Of a stretch of 64,000 bases of DNA, positions 1 through 15,089 are shown piece after piece (position 1 is the first letter of the stretch; each line of letters opens with the position of its first letter). The notes below the pieces were generated by a model. The model ran no database searches, was not told the origin of the DNA, and saw only the letters and a program-made list of their open reading frames with translations. Source of the stretch: Candidatus Gastranaerophilales bacterium. GTDB taxonomy: Bacteria > Cyanobacteriota > Vampirovibrionia > Gastranaerophilales > Gastranaerophilaceae. The position numbers and the translations under genes are program-made. Where the stretch lies: assembly GCA_910587815.1 (NCBI GenBank), contig CAJUNK010000009.1, positions 37,308 through 101,307 of the forward strand. Direction: 5' to 3'.

Positions 1-4854
<4,854 letters not shown>

Positions 4855-4883
4855 TTACGTACCTCTAATATATGTAATTACAA

Positions 4884-4889
4884 ATTATA
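4884..4889 (-). promoter_or_regulatory. Putative -10 box for rpoBC
   Basis: TATAAT on the minus strand, about 30 nt before the rpoB ATG. No convincing -35 is seen 17 bp upstream, where the sequence is a T-run. The 240-bp gap 4855-5094 holds nothing else recognisable except the -10 box of the divergent gene. Confidence 0.4.
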
Positions 4890-5080
4890 TACAGCTGTTT
4901 TTTTTAAAAAATATTAAGGTTTATTGCTAAATATTTATCAAAAATGCAATTCTAATCCCATTTTATACAATAAATTTAGCTTAAATAATCTTACTGCGTA
5001 AAAGCTTTAAGTCAAGCAAGAAAATTTACAAAATGTTACATTTAATACATTTCACGGATTAATTTTAAATTTAAAAACTT

Positions 5081-5086
5081 TATAAT
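5081..5086 (+). promoter_or_regulatory. -10 box 8 nt before the ATG (near-leaderless start)
   Basis: TATAAT ends 8 nt before the ATG at 5095 and no Shine-Dalgarno sequence lies between. With usual spacing the transcript would begin within about 2 nt of the start codon. Same arrangement as at 21819, 34414, 36073 and 40095. Confidence 0.5.
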
Positions 5087-5094
5087 AAAATATT

Positions 5095-5763
5095 ATGAAA
5101 AAAATAATTCCTCTCATTTTAATATTGTTATCATTTTTATTCCAACAAGTCAAAGCAGATTTTATGCCATCTTATACAAATTCTGTAAATCACTATGGAA
5201 TAGGTGCTGCAAAAATTACAAATTTTGTCACCATTTATGAAAAACCAGACATAAATTCAAAAATTTTACAAAAAATTTATTGGAATAATATAGGAAACCT
5301 TTTATTTGAAAATAAAGAAAATACTGAAAAGTTTTCAGATGTTTTTCTTACTTTCCTTCCGCAGGATAATATCGTGCTATTAAGTGTTGAAGATGAAAAT
5401 GACGAATGGATAGAAGTTTGCTATAACCAAAAATTAAAACTTTTTGGCTGGATAAAAAAAGAAAACAAAAACAGTTATGCAAAATTTTATTCATATAGAG
5501 ATTTATTACTTGAATATGGAAAAAAATATGGTATTTATATTTATAGAAACCTGCCTTATGAATATAAAAAATTATATTCAGGACCAAACAAAGAAGCACG
5601 TGAAATTGATGAATTTAAATATGCAAAATATATAAGCCCCTGGCTTGTTCAAGGCAATTGGGTACTTGTTAAGGTAACAACTTATGATAACAAAACAAAA
5701 ACCGGATGGTTTAGATGGCGTGATAATGATGGAAGGCTATACTGCTTTGTTAATTTAAAATAA
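5095..5763 (+). CDS. Exported protein with SH3b-like segment, function unknown
   Basis: 222 aa. Residues 1-22 form a signal peptide (KK, a hydrophobic stretch, then a VKA-type cleavage site), so the protein is exported. After it comes a segment (TNFVTIYEKPDINSKILQKI) that looks like the first strands of a bacterial SH3 domain, and a second W/G-rich stretch near residues 110-122 (WIEVCYNQKLKLFGWI) fits the same fold. No catalytic motif is recognised. It is a single gene between the rpoB promoter region and a bidirectional terminator, so it is likely monocistronic. The SH3b reading is a motif-level inference. Confidence 0.75.
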   Translation: MKKIIPLILILLSFLFQQVKADFMPSYTNSVNHYGIGAAKITNFVTIYEKPDINSKILQKIYWNNIGNLLFENKENTEKFSDVFLTFLPQDNIVLLSVEDENDEWIEVCYNQKLKLFGWIKKENKNSYAKFYSYRDLLLEYGKKYGIYIYRNLPYEYKKLYSGPNKEAREIDEFKYAKYISPWLVQGNWVLVKVTTYDNKTKTGWFRWRDNDGRLYCFVNLK

Positions 5764-5769
5764 TATATT

Positions 5770-5798
5770 AAAAAGGCCCCGTTTTTGAGGCCTTTTTT
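5770..5798. terminator. Bidirectional rho-independent terminator
   Basis: Perfect stem AAAAAGGCC / GGCCTTTTT with a short loop, A-run on one side and T-run on the other. It serves both the + gene ending at 5763 and the - operon ending at 5812. Confidence 0.85.
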
Positions 5799-5811
5799 AT
5801 TTTAAATTGTT

Positions 5812-8800
5812 TTATGAAACTTTATAGAATACGTTTGCAACATCATCAAGCTCAATCGGTTTTGTTTTATCGGCCTTTGGCGCAATTTTTATACCGTTTG
5901 GCCCAACCGTTGTTGCTGAATACAATCTGCCGCCTTCTACTATATACAATTTACCATCGTCTTCATATTGGGCTTTTTTAGGATTGTATTTTATTTTTTT
6001 GAATTTTTCGCCATCTTTTGCAACATTGCCCACGGTTTTATCCATTGAAGCATTTTCTGTTTCAAATTTACCATCAGACGTCATAACAGGATAGCCGTTT
6101 ACGTCGCGTTTTTTCCTTTTTACATCGGTTTGTTGATAAGGGTCAATGTATCCAAGCTGAATGTATGGAATTTTATCTTCAGTTTTTCTATCCAAAGGTG
6201 CTTTTGCTCTTGCTTTTGCATCAAGAAGATGCCCCTTGGTATCAGTCATTTCATTTTGCATTTGTTTATTTGAATAAACAACAAGAACATTTGAACCCTT
6301 GTCATTATATTTATACAATGCACTGTATGAAGGATTTTCTTTTTCTTCGGCAGATTTTCTGATGAAATTGCCTATAGCATCAGTTTGTGGCTTACCATCA
6401 GGGTCAAGAACCAAATTCCTGTTTTCATTAAGGTTTGCAACAAGCCTGTTTTGCGGAACAATCAATGGTGAACCATCTGCAAGAGCAGAAAGAGCAGGGT
6501 TTTTATGCACTTTAGCAGCAGCGGTCACTTCATTATAGAATTTTTTAATAAATTCTTTTCCTTCTGTTTCACTTATCCAGCCATGGTGAACAAGGTTTCT
6601 AATTGCAAGTTCTGTGTTTTTGGTTGCAGTTTCATAGCCTGAATGCCCCATTTCATCGCCTGCAAAAATTGTCGGCACACCAACAGAAAACATCATCATT
6701 TTAAACATTGAGCCAAGTTTATCTAAATCAGGACTAAATTGTTCAAAGGCTTTATCGATGATTTTTTGTTCAGCATTTGATAACTGTTTGTTATCATATT
6801 TTTTGCCATCTGCAAGAGGCCATTGCATACCTTTTGATTTTGCAATATATCTTGCATGTTGCATAACATCTTTCATTGTGACATCAAATGGTGAAAAACC
6901 AAACGCACGTGATGTATTCATATTGGCAGGCGTATTTAAGAACTTACCTGATGCAAGCTCACCTATTGCCTGCTTTATGATTTTCTTTTCTTCATCACTG
7001 ATTTTAACGCCGCTTTTTGAATCAGAATTTAGTTCATCAATACCTTTTTCAAAGGTTTCTAAGTATTTTTCACCAACAGCAACACCCATAGAGCTGATTT
7101 GGTCAATTTTTTTGCTGCCTGTTACTTTTTCAGCCCTTTGTTTATCGGCATCATTTTTAAGGTCACCAAGGAATAATTCCATATCAAGTGCAACACAATG
7201 GAATGGACGCGGTTTATCATGGTTATTTACAAAAATATGGCTTCCATTTATAAACTGTGGAGAGGCAGACTTGAAGAAATCCTTCAGACTGTTTTGGAAA
7301 GTTTGCATATTATAAAGGCGCCAATCTGCCGTATTGCCGTTTTCATAATTTTGGCCGAATAATTCAGGATAGAGGCCAAAGAATGTAGAATAATTACTAC
7401 CTGTTGTAGCACCTGTTTTTTCATAAAACATTCTTTCAGCTATATTAGGGTCTATAAATTTACCAAAATCTTTACCCCATACAGCGTTAATGGCCAAATT
7501 ATCGTCACTTAGATAAATGTTTTTAAGCTCGTTAAACACGGGTCTTGATAAATCTTTTGTATTGCCATTGATAAAATCTTTTGCTTCAGGACTTACTTTG
7601 CCTAAAACATTGTCTTTATCACCTTTTTGTATGTCTTTTGTGAAGAAATTAGCAATGTATTGTTTTTGATCATCGCTGTTCATTGCTTTAAAATCTTCAA
7701 TGGTTGCTTTTGCAATTTCATTTTTATTACCATGCTGCCATCTTGAGAAGCTCCAAAGGTCTGTAACTTCTGCAATTACATAAGAAGCAGGGTTTTGTTT
7801 TCTGATATTTTTGATAAAACTACCCCAAAAATCTATTATGCTGTCCCAGCAATCTTCAAATGAAACATGTGGATTTAGAGCACGTCTTTGGTCAAGGTCT
7901 GCAACGTCTTTTGCAGCATCAAAACGCCAGTTTAAGCCAGCGCCTGTTTTATCAATTATTGCCCTTGCAGTTTTGATATCATCAAGTTTAACTTTTCCAA
8001 ATCTTTTGTGTAAAGAATTTACCAATGCTTCTGTATCGTTATTTGTGATTGATTTAAAGCCGCTTCTCAATTTTTTCAATACAGCATTAGCTTCATCTTT
8101 TGCAGTCGGCTCTTTAATACCTAGACTTGAAATCCCTTTATATCTGATGTTTTCATCATATTCAGGATTTCCATTTTCATCAAATTTTACATCAATATCT
8201 TTAAATAATGCTTTTGTAACACCAAATTTCATAACATCAGAAGATATTATGCCAGTTAAAGCTTTACCATAATCTGTCAATTGGGTAACATTGCCACTTT
8301 CAAAGATTTTTTGATCTTTTGGCATTTTGACATCCAGCGCACTTAAAACAGATACTAGATAATCTTGCATATCATCTTTGTAAAGATTTTGAGCATTTTT
8401 AGACATTTTATCAAGAAATTTTACCTTTGGAAGTGTTTCGTCATCATTTTTGTTTGTAGGCCTTGGAGTAATGTGGCTTGTAGACAATACTGCTGTTAAT
8501 TCTGGTGCAAATTCAACACTTTCAAGAGGAAAATCAACAACTGAATTTAATAAAACTTCTTCCGTGCTTTTGCCTGTTACCCTGTCTTTAAAATTTTTAT
8601 TAAATTCTTTGCTATGAATTACTGTGCTTTTAATATCATCAAGAACAAATTTATCTATATGGTGTTGTTTGCTAATATTTTGAAAAGTTTTATCAGGATT
8701 TGTTGAAACACCTTTTGCAATGTGTTCTACTAAAGAATCGTCAGTTAATTTTGTCCAATATGATGCAATATTATAGTAATAATTCTTTACTTGCTTGTTT

Positions 8801-10383
8801 CCTATAATATTATCAGGGTCATTAGATGGATTTGTAATATTTGCTTTAAATAAATCTACATTACCATCCCAGTTGCTGGCACCGCCAGCTTCACCTTTTC
8901 TAGTGATAGAATATTGATCCATTTGGAAAAATGCATCATAACCTTTTCTTCTTTTGCCATTTTTTGAAACATAACCAATTTCATCAAGAATTTCAAGAGT
9001 GGCGCCTTTTGTTTTAAACCTGTTATCTTCAGGGTTAACAGGAAAATAAAAAGGCATAGCACTATCTTGGTGCTCTGTCATATCATAATGGTTTTTAGTG
9101 TTTGATTTAGCATATTTTGTAATAATTTTTGTATTATCTAAAAGCTGCTTATCATCTGTAAGTCTTTTATCGATAATTTGAATATAAGTAGGCTTAGTTT
9201 TATCGTAGTTTGGATTTTTAACAACCTGTGAACCAAGCTCATGACCTTTTAAGCCTTTTAACTTTTCAAATTCATCATCAGATAAATTAAGCCTGTTTTT
9301 GCCGTCAGCCTCAATATATTTAGGGTTTATAACCTTAAAGCCGATATTTTTCTTTAAAAGTTCAGCTTTTTTATAATCAGGCGAATTTTTATCATCAGTT
9401 TTAGCTACAATAGTATCAGGAAACACACCAATTGGAACATTTGCATTTGGTGCATCTGTTTTATCAAATTTTATCCAGTTGAAACTTTCAGATTCTTTGC
9501 CCCATCTTAAAAAATGCTGCATCTGTGGAGATTCAATACTTAAAGATGTAAAAGCACCATCTGCAACGTATGTTTTACCTTTATCAAACATGGTATTTTG
9601 CAATTCTTTAAAATCTTCCAAAGTACCTTTTGTAGATGCAATCTGGTATGGATTCATTGTCCAATAACCATGGGATGATATATCATCTGCGCCAAAAAGA
9701 GGGGTGGAAATTATCATTTCATAAGGGTCAAGTTCACTATTTTTTTCTTTTAATTTTTCAATAATACCCTGAATATTACCGCCTGCTTTATTAAAATGAT
9801 TTCTAACAAAATCTTTATTATCTTTTACATTATAGGCATCTGGAAAAATATGGTACATAGGGCCTGTTTTATTTACAAAACCTTGTTTTTTTGAAAAATA
9901 AGAGAATTTACCGCTTTCACCTTCTGCCACAGCGCCTGAATCTAGAAGATAGCTGTTTTGTTTTGCAAGATTTAGATTTTTGTTTTTTTTAAGTTCATCT
10001 TCATCAATTAAGACAAATCTGTAACCCACCATATCGGTGTTTGGCATTTGAAAATCTTTTGCATCAACATCAAAAACACCATTGCCATATTTTAAAAGCG
10101 AAATAGAATTTTCAAGAAGCTTTGGGGCGCCTTGTGTAATCAGCCTGCCTGTAGCATTACCGTTTTTATCCTTTTCTTCAGCAACAGCAACTAATTCCAC
10201 AGCAAGAGCATAGTGGTGTTCTTTACCTGTTTTTTTGTCAACAACTTTATCATTAAAGGGCGGAGCGTAAAATCTATATTTTTGCGCACCAGTTTCTTCA
10301 ATTATGCTTTTTTGCCCGGTAAATGATACTTGCTGATTCTTAGCATCTAAATTTTGTATATTGCCAAATGATAATGAGTCCAC
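5812..10383 (-). CDS. Very large GH13 (alpha-amylase family) protein
   Basis: 1523 aa. A GH13 (beta/alpha)8 barrel is recognised by its catalytic regions: nucleophile Asp822 in WRFDAAKDV, acid/base Glu872 in VIAEVTDLW, and third acid Asp1056 in FVNNHDKPRP. These are far apart and the catalytic part begins only near residue 800, so about 700 N-terminal residues have no assigned function. The start is GTG at 10383 with AAGGGG upstream. No signal peptide; the N-terminus instead has the tag VSFTG (about residues 19-23) seen in other large proteins here. It is the last gene of a four-gene operon and is followed by a terminator. Expected to act on alpha-1,4/1,6-glucan; substrate and hydrolase versus transferase activity cannot be told. 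Confidence 0.8.
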   Translation of the reverse strand: MDSLSFGNIQNLDAKNQQVSFTGQKSIIEETGAQKYRFYAPPFNDKVVDKKTGKEHHYALAVELVAVAEEKDKNGNATGRLITQGAPKLLENSISLLKYGNGVFDVDAKDFQMPNTDMVGYRFVLIDEDELKKNKNLNLAKQNSYLLDSGAVAEGESGKFSYFSKKQGFVNKTGPMYHIFPDAYNVKDNKDFVRNHFNKAGGNIQGIIEKLKEKNSELDPYEMIISTPLFGADDISSHGYWTMNPYQIASTKGTLEDFKELQNTMFDKGKTYVADGAFTSLSIESPQMQHFLRWGKESESFNWIKFDKTDAPNANVPIGVFPDTIVAKTDDKNSPDYKKAELLKKNIGFKVINPKYIEADGKNRLNLSDDEFEKLKGLKGHELGSQVVKNPNYDKTKPTYIQIIDKRLTDDKQLLDNTKIITKYAKSNTKNHYDMTEHQDSAMPFYFPVNPEDNRFKTKGATLEILDEIGYVSKNGKRRKGYDAFFQMDQYSITRKGEAGGASNWDGNVDLFKANITNPSNDPDNIIGNKQVKNYYYNIASYWTKLTDDSLVEHIAKGVSTNPDKTFQNISKQHHIDKFVLDDIKSTVIHSKEFNKNFKDRVTGKSTEEVLLNSVVDFPLESVEFAPELTAVLSTSHITPRPTNKNDDETLPKVKFLDKMSKNAQNLYKDDMQDYLVSVLSALDVKMPKDQKIFESGNVTQLTDYGKALTGIISSDVMKFGVTKALFKDIDVKFDENGNPEYDENIRYKGISSLGIKEPTAKDEANAVLKKLRSGFKSITNNDTEALVNSLHKRFGKVKLDDIKTARAIIDKTGAGLNWRFDAAKDVADLDQRRALNPHVSFEDCWDSIIDFWGSFIKNIRKQNPASYVIAEVTDLWSFSRWQHGNKNEIAKATIEDFKAMNSDDQKQYIANFFTKDIQKGDKDNVLGKVSPEAKDFINGNTKDLSRPVFNELKNIYLSDDNLAINAVWGKDFGKFIDPNIAERMFYEKTGATTGSNYSTFFGLYPELFGQNYENGNTADWRLYNMQTFQNSLKDFFKSASPQFINGSHIFVNNHDKPRPFHCVALDMELFLGDLKNDADKQRAEKVTGSKKIDQISSMGVAVGEKYLETFEKGIDELNSDSKSGVKISDEEKKIIKQAIGELASGKFLNTPANMNTSRAFGFSPFDVTMKDVMQHARYIAKSKGMQWPLADGKKYDNKQLSNAEQKIIDKAFEQFSPDLDKLGSMFKMMMFSVGVPTIFAGDEMGHSGYETATKNTELAIRNLVHHGWISETEGKEFIKKFYNEVTAAAKVHKNPALSALADGSPLIVPQNRLVANLNENRNLVLDPDGKPQTDAIGNFIRKSAEEKENPSYSALYKYNDKGSNVLVVYSNKQMQNEMTDTKGHLLDAKARAKAPLDRKTEDKIPYIQLGYIDPYQQTDVKRKKRDVNGYPVMTSDGKFETENASMDKTVGNVAKDGEKFKKIKYNPKKAQYEDDGKLYIVEGGRLYSATTVGPNGIKIAPKADKTKPIELDDVANVFYKVS

Positions 10384-10477
10384 AAATATTCCCCTTACGC
10401 TTATCTTATTTTGTCTTCTTCTTATTTATACTATACCAATATAAAACGCAAAATTATCAAAAATTGCCTGTTTTATA

Positions 10478-12385
10478 TTATTTCTTTTGGCCTGCATTTG
10501 GCCTATACATTGCCATATCCTGTTTATATACGGCTTTTGCACCTTTTTCCACATTAGGTGTGTCTATTTCAAACACATGAGCCCTTGAAGGTGCTAAATC
10601 CACAACAAGTTCGTTTTCATTTGTTTGGAATTGGCTCTTTCCTGAATATGCAGGAAGAAGATTGTTTAATTGCTGCGTTTGTTTTAATCCATTAATTTTT
10701 ATTTTTGCAGAATTTCTGTGGTTAACATCCCTATTTACAACTGTAAGTAATGTTTTGCCATTTAAATGTCTTGCATAAGAAATAACTTCAGGATTATCAT
10801 TGTCAAGAACAACAAATGAACCTTCATTTATAAGCTTTTTATATTCACCTTGCTTTAATTCCATGGCTTTTTTCATAAATTCACCAATTTCAGGATTGTT
10901 TCCGCCAGGTTTTCTTGATTTATTAAAGATATCAATTCTTCCCTTATGAACAGTACATTCATTTGTATCGGTCATTGTTTCAGGATTTTTAGTTCCTTCA
11001 TAAGGATACAAATAGTAATCTCCTGTTTGCACACCATCTACAAAATAAGGATTCAACTGAGGCAATGTGGATTGCAAAGCTGTGGTTAACATTACCCAAG
11101 GCGCACCACCATAGAACATCGGGCTTTGGTCATCATGGGTAGAGAATGAACCAATCAAGCTTCTAGGTCCATCCACCATTCTGTTGCTCATTTCAATGTT
11201 TTCAATTACATATTTGTATAAATCTTCAGCTTTTGTCCACTGATTAAAGATGTGGTACTGTCCATAATAAGAATCAAAACCAACCTTTAAAAGGTCTTCG
11301 GGCCTATCGTATGGCATATTTAGCTGCGGAGAAGCGTCTTCATAGGTATAAGTTTCTGCCAACCAGCCAAATTCAGGGTCTTTTGCCCTTGAATAAGGGA
11401 TAATTACGTTCCAAAATTCAACAGGTTTTGCACGGCCAACATCTGCCCTGATACCATCCATACCAAGACCTACGCACATATCAATATATTTTCTGTGCAA
11501 ATCAAGCACATCTTTGTTTAAAATGCGCTTTTCTTCATTTTCCCAAGGAGAAAGCATTCTGATATCGCGCCAACCACCCGGTGTTTTATCAGTTACGCCG
11601 TCTTTTTCTTTTGCCATCATTTCAGGGTGTCTTTTTGAAAAATCTACAGAAACACAGCTTGGTAAATCAAGCATTGCACTGATACCATTTTTATGGCATT
11701 GTTCTACAAAATACTGACATTGTGCAAAAGCAACTTCAGGGTCTGCTTTTGTCATATTAACCAAATCTTTACCGGTTCTTTGTTTATAAATTGCCGCAAT
11801 TTCACTTCTTGCAGGTTCCGGCGGATTTTCATCTACAAGTTCAGGGTCTACTTTTAGTAAATCATCAGGCGCATAAACAGAGCCTGCTGTACCCATAGCT
11901 TCTGTTCTTCCTGGAGGATGAATGGGCAGGATGTGCAGAGTGTTTATTCCTAGGGATTTTAGTTCAGATAATCTTTCTACAGCATTAATAAAGTTTCCTG
12001 AGACTTCATTTCCTTGAATCAAACCATTGCCGTCAAGGTCTTTTGCATTCATGGTTCTTGGAATAACAGCCATAATAGTAGCTTCATTATTTCTCAACTG
12101 GCTTTTTAATGTATTTTTCCAAGGGCCATTTTGAACATTTGTAATACCTTCAATTTTATTTACGCCATTAACATTGGTAACATTTTGCGCTACAAGACCC
12201 TGGGTGGTATTCAAAGCACCAGGCTGTTTTAAAAGGTAGGCTTTTAATAAATCGCTTCCAGGAACAATAGCAGACACTTGAGCCGCAGGCACCTGAATTT
12301 CAGGTTGTTTTGGCTCTTGGGCAATGCCGTTTTTTTGAAGATACCCTTGAAGCAAAGGGCTCATTGTTGGTTTATTTATTTCCAT
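10478..12385 (-). CDS. GH13 alpha-amylase family enzyme
   Basis: 635 aa with a complete catalytic set: Asp315 in GIRADVGRA (nucleophile), Glu344 in GWLAETYTYED (acid/base), and the His-Asp of FSTHDDQSP (Asp418). A first-strand motif LGINTLHILPIHPPG lies near residue 145. The C-terminal 100 residues look like the beta-sandwich domain that follows GH13 barrels. No signal peptide; the N-terminus is Pro/Gln-rich. It overlaps the upstream gene by 14 bp (12372-12385) and lies 94 bp before the larger GH13 gene. Likely a glucan hydrolase or transglycosylase acting on storage or dietary alpha-glucan. The family call is firm, the exact activity is not. Confidence 0.85.
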   Translation of the reverse strand: MEINKPTMSPLLQGYLQKNGIAQEPKQPEIQVPAAQVSAIVPGSDLLKAYLLKQPGALNTTQGLVAQNVTNVNGVNKIEGITNVQNGPWKNTLKSQLRNNEATIMAVIPRTMNAKDLDGNGLIQGNEVSGNFINAVERLSELKSLGINTLHILPIHPPGRTEAMGTAGSVYAPDDLLKVDPELVDENPPEPARSEIAAIYKQRTGKDLVNMTKADPEVAFAQCQYFVEQCHKNGISAMLDLPSCVSVDFSKRHPEMMAKEKDGVTDKTPGGWRDIRMLSPWENEEKRILNKDVLDLHRKYIDMCVGLGMDGIRADVGRAKPVEFWNVIIPYSRAKDPEFGWLAETYTYEDASPQLNMPYDRPEDLLKVGFDSYYGQYHIFNQWTKAEDLYKYVIENIEMSNRMVDGPRSLIGSFSTHDDQSPMFYGGAPWVMLTTALQSTLPQLNPYFVDGVQTGDYYLYPYEGTKNPETMTDTNECTVHKGRIDIFNKSRKPGGNNPEIGEFMKKAMELKQGEYKKLINEGSFVVLDNDNPEVISYARHLNGKTLLTVVNRDVNHRNSAKIKINGLKQTQQLNNLLPAYSGKSQFQTNENELVVDLAPSRAHVFEIDTPNVEKGAKAVYKQDMAMYRPNAGQKK

Positions 12386-15089
12386 TCACTGCTCCTGAAT
12401 TTGCGTCTTTTTTCATATATAAATGCTGATCTTTATCTCTGCCAATAAATATTTGTGCAAGGAATGTAACACCAACAAGGCCAATTGCAATAGGTGCAAA
12501 TATTTTCATCCATGCTTTAGAATTAAATTTTTGGCTTGCATTTTCAAAGGCAAAACTTCTTAAAGGTTTACCTACTTTTTGATATTTGATTGCATCATTT
12601 TCTGCTGCTGCCTTGTAGAATATTCCGCGAAGTTTTTCATCCTTTATTATATTGCCATCCACAAAGTTTGAGGTATTAACATAGTCTGAAACATAACGCG
12701 TATCGCCATTTGCTCTTTTTAAGCCTGAACCTTTTGAGCCTATCGCCATTAAAGATACTCTCATTTCTTCTAATTTTTGAGGAAGTTCTTTCATGCGTTT
12801 TGGAACTTTCTTCAAGATAGCCTGCGTGTTTTCACTCAAAGGCTCATTGAACATGCCATGATTTAAAGCTTCATAGTATGCACCATTACCTTTGATATAG
12901 TGAGTATTTTCAAAATCGCCCGGAGTTGATTTATAAAGTATTTTTCTTGAATCTTCAATAAATGTTTCAAGACTTTCTTTAACTTCCGGATGAGTTTTTT
13001 TGTATGCATTCCATCCTTTTTTGCTATAGATGCCAACGCCCTGCTCGCCTTCTTTTATTCTGCTTTCTAAATCAAGAGCAAGAAGAATTCTATTTTTGGT
13101 TGCATCAATACCTGGTAAGGATTCATTTACATATCTTTGAATATCGGCATAAACTCCAGAAACTTTAGCCGCATCTTTGTTTGTCATAGCAATTAATGTT
13201 TTCAAGGAAGGATGATATCCTGTAGATGTTGTATGAAGTTTAGCTTTAGATTGTTCTAATAGATTGTTTATAAGCTTTGTTCGTTCCTTATCGCTTATAA
13301 GCGGAGTTTCTGTTATAGAAGTAAATAATTCTTTATATTTACCCTTATCACCTGCTATTTCTGCAAGTGATTTTTGCAGATAATCTGCTGCATAATCAGA
13401 ATTTGACCTTAATTTCTCAAGTTCTTTTGAACTTGGCTTCATAACATCAAACACACGTTCAACAATATTAAAATACTGTCTGCCAAATGAATTATCAACA
13501 GATTTTACAATATCATCAATAGTGGATAATGTAGCACCAAATTTTCTTGAAGTTTGGAAGTTTTTCTCAACATTATTCAAATATGCAGGAAGTTGTTTTT
13601 GTTTTAAACCTTCCACAAAATCAGCAAATACCTTTTTGCCATCTTTTGAAACCAAATCAGCAGGAATAGCTTTTAATTCTTTGCTCACTTTAACATTGCT
13701 GCCGCTTAGAGCATTTGCATCTTGTATCATTTTATTAAATACTGAATCTTTGCCGCCTTCAACAAGTTTTAATGCGGCATCTTTTGCCATGCCTTGTTGT
13801 CTAAGTTCCATTACACGCTGATTTTTAAGCGCACTTACAACACTTTTATCAAGGCTTGTTTTTGTATATTCAACAGTTTTTAATAAAGCCTTATCATTTG
13901 AAATAGCATCCATAATGCCATTTGCAGTATATTCTATTTCACCTTTTTGAACTTTTTCTACAACATTTTTTATTGCATCTTGAAGTTGTTTTTTATCTAT
14001 AGAAACTTCTGTAATACCACCTTTAGCTGTTCTATCAACCGCTTTTACTACAATATTATCGCCTTCTTTTTTAGCATGTTCCAAGAATAAATTAAACATA
14101 TCTTTTGATGCAGCATTTTCATCCATAGAATAAGCGAACATTGCTTTTAAATCTTGCGCAATTTTTGGTGAAAAATCAGGCATATTTTTTGTAAATTTAC
14201 CATTTTCAACCATTGTTGCAGGATTAAGTGCATCGGCCAGCTTTTTAAACATGGCATCATCAACAGCGCCAGGATTTTTCATTACAGATTTTAATATTTC
14301 TTCATTTTTCTTTGCATACAAAGGATTTGCAGCTTTTTTGTTTGCAACATCACGAATATGCTTTGCTTTTTCACCAGCTTTATCAAGCTCATATTTGGTT
14401 AAAGGAGTATCTATATATTTTTCAATCTGGTTACAAATAAGAGCTGTCATAACAGGAGTTGCAACGCCTGCTGTAAGCATATTTAAGGTTCTTCCTTGAA
14501 GAGTAATTCTTCTTTCTTTTTCTTCGGCATATTCACCGCGGAATTCCATATCTTTTGGAAGCCCCATTCTATCTGCCAATTGATCTTTTTCTTCTTTGGT
14601 TCTCAAATTTGGTTTATATTGATTATCTTGGCCAAGCTCTTTCCTTCTGCCTTGTGAATCAATATATTTTTGGTTAATATCTACGCCAAATCTAAGCTTT
14701 AATGGAGTGGCAATAAATATCTTTTGCCATAAATTCATCATTGCAAAAAATACGCCAGCACCTGCAAATTCCATAACTTTTGCTTTAGGGGTATTTCTTC
14801 TTGTAAATAGATAGCTTGCAATTCCTATCCCGCCAAGTTTCATCCCTAAATCGTTTAATTTTCCCAGAGAATGGTCATCAGATTCTCCATTTTTCAATGC
14901 CTTTGTTAAATTAACAACATCATTGCCAAGACCAACAACACCTGATTTTGCAGCCTGAATTGGGTTCTCATGAACAAGCCTGCCTTTTGGGCTTATTGCA
15001 GTTTGAGAGCCTGAATTTCCAAAAAGACGTTCAAATACTTTGTCTTCATGGCTTTTCATTGTATTAATGCTGTTAGATGGACTAATCAT
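12372..15089 (-). CDS. Large membrane-anchored protein of unknown function, glucan operon
   Basis: 905 aa, no family recognised. Hydrophobic segments lie near residues 78-95 and 108-130 (LGGIGIASYLF; GAGVFFAMMNLW), perhaps near 208-222, and one near the C-terminus (IFAPIAIGLVGVTFLAQIFI), followed by a short charged tail. The central 600 residues are lysine-rich and probably helical. Its ATG shares one base with the stop of the upstream gene (TAATG), and its 3' end overlaps the GH13 gene by 14 bp, so the genes are translationally coupled. It may anchor or organise the glucan enzymes at the membrane; that is inferred from context only. Confidence 0.7.
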   Translation of the reverse strand: MISPSNSINTMKSHEDKVFERLFGNSGSQTAISPKGRLVHENPIQAAKSGVVGLGNDVVNLTKALKNGESDDHSLGKLNDLGMKLGGIGIASYLFTRRNTPKAKVMEFAGAGVFFAMMNLWQKIFIATPLKLRFGVDINQKYIDSQGRRKELGQDNQYKPNLRTKEEKDQLADRMGLPKDMEFRGEYAEEKERRITLQGRTLNMLTAGVATPVMTALICNQIEKYIDTPLTKYELDKAGEKAKHIRDVANKKAANPLYAKKNEEILKSVMKNPGAVDDAMFKKLADALNPATMVENGKFTKNMPDFSPKIAQDLKAMFAYSMDENAASKDMFNLFLEHAKKEGDNIVVKAVDRTAKGGITEVSIDKKQLQDAIKNVVEKVQKGEIEYTANGIMDAISNDKALLKTVEYTKTSLDKSVVSALKNQRVMELRQQGMAKDAALKLVEGGKDSVFNKMIQDANALSGSNVKVSKELKAIPADLVSKDGKKVFADFVEGLKQKQLPAYLNNVEKNFQTSRKFGATLSTIDDIVKSVDNSFGRQYFNIVERVFDVMKPSSKELEKLRSNSDYAADYLQKSLAEIAGDKGKYKELFTSITETPLISDKERTKLINNLLEQSKAKLHTTSTGYHPSLKTLIAMTNKDAAKVSGVYADIQRYVNESLPGIDATKNRILLALDLESRIKEGEQGVGIYSKKGWNAYKKTHPEVKESLETFIEDSRKILYKSTPGDFENTHYIKGNGAYYEALNHGMFNEPLSENTQAILKKVPKRMKELPQKLEEMRVSLMAIGSKGSGLKRANGDTRYVSDYVNTSNFVDGNIIKDEKLRGIFYKAAAENDAIKYQKVGKPLRSFAFENASQKFNSKAWMKIFAPIAIGLVGVTFLAQIFIGRDKDQHLYMKKDANSGAVNGNK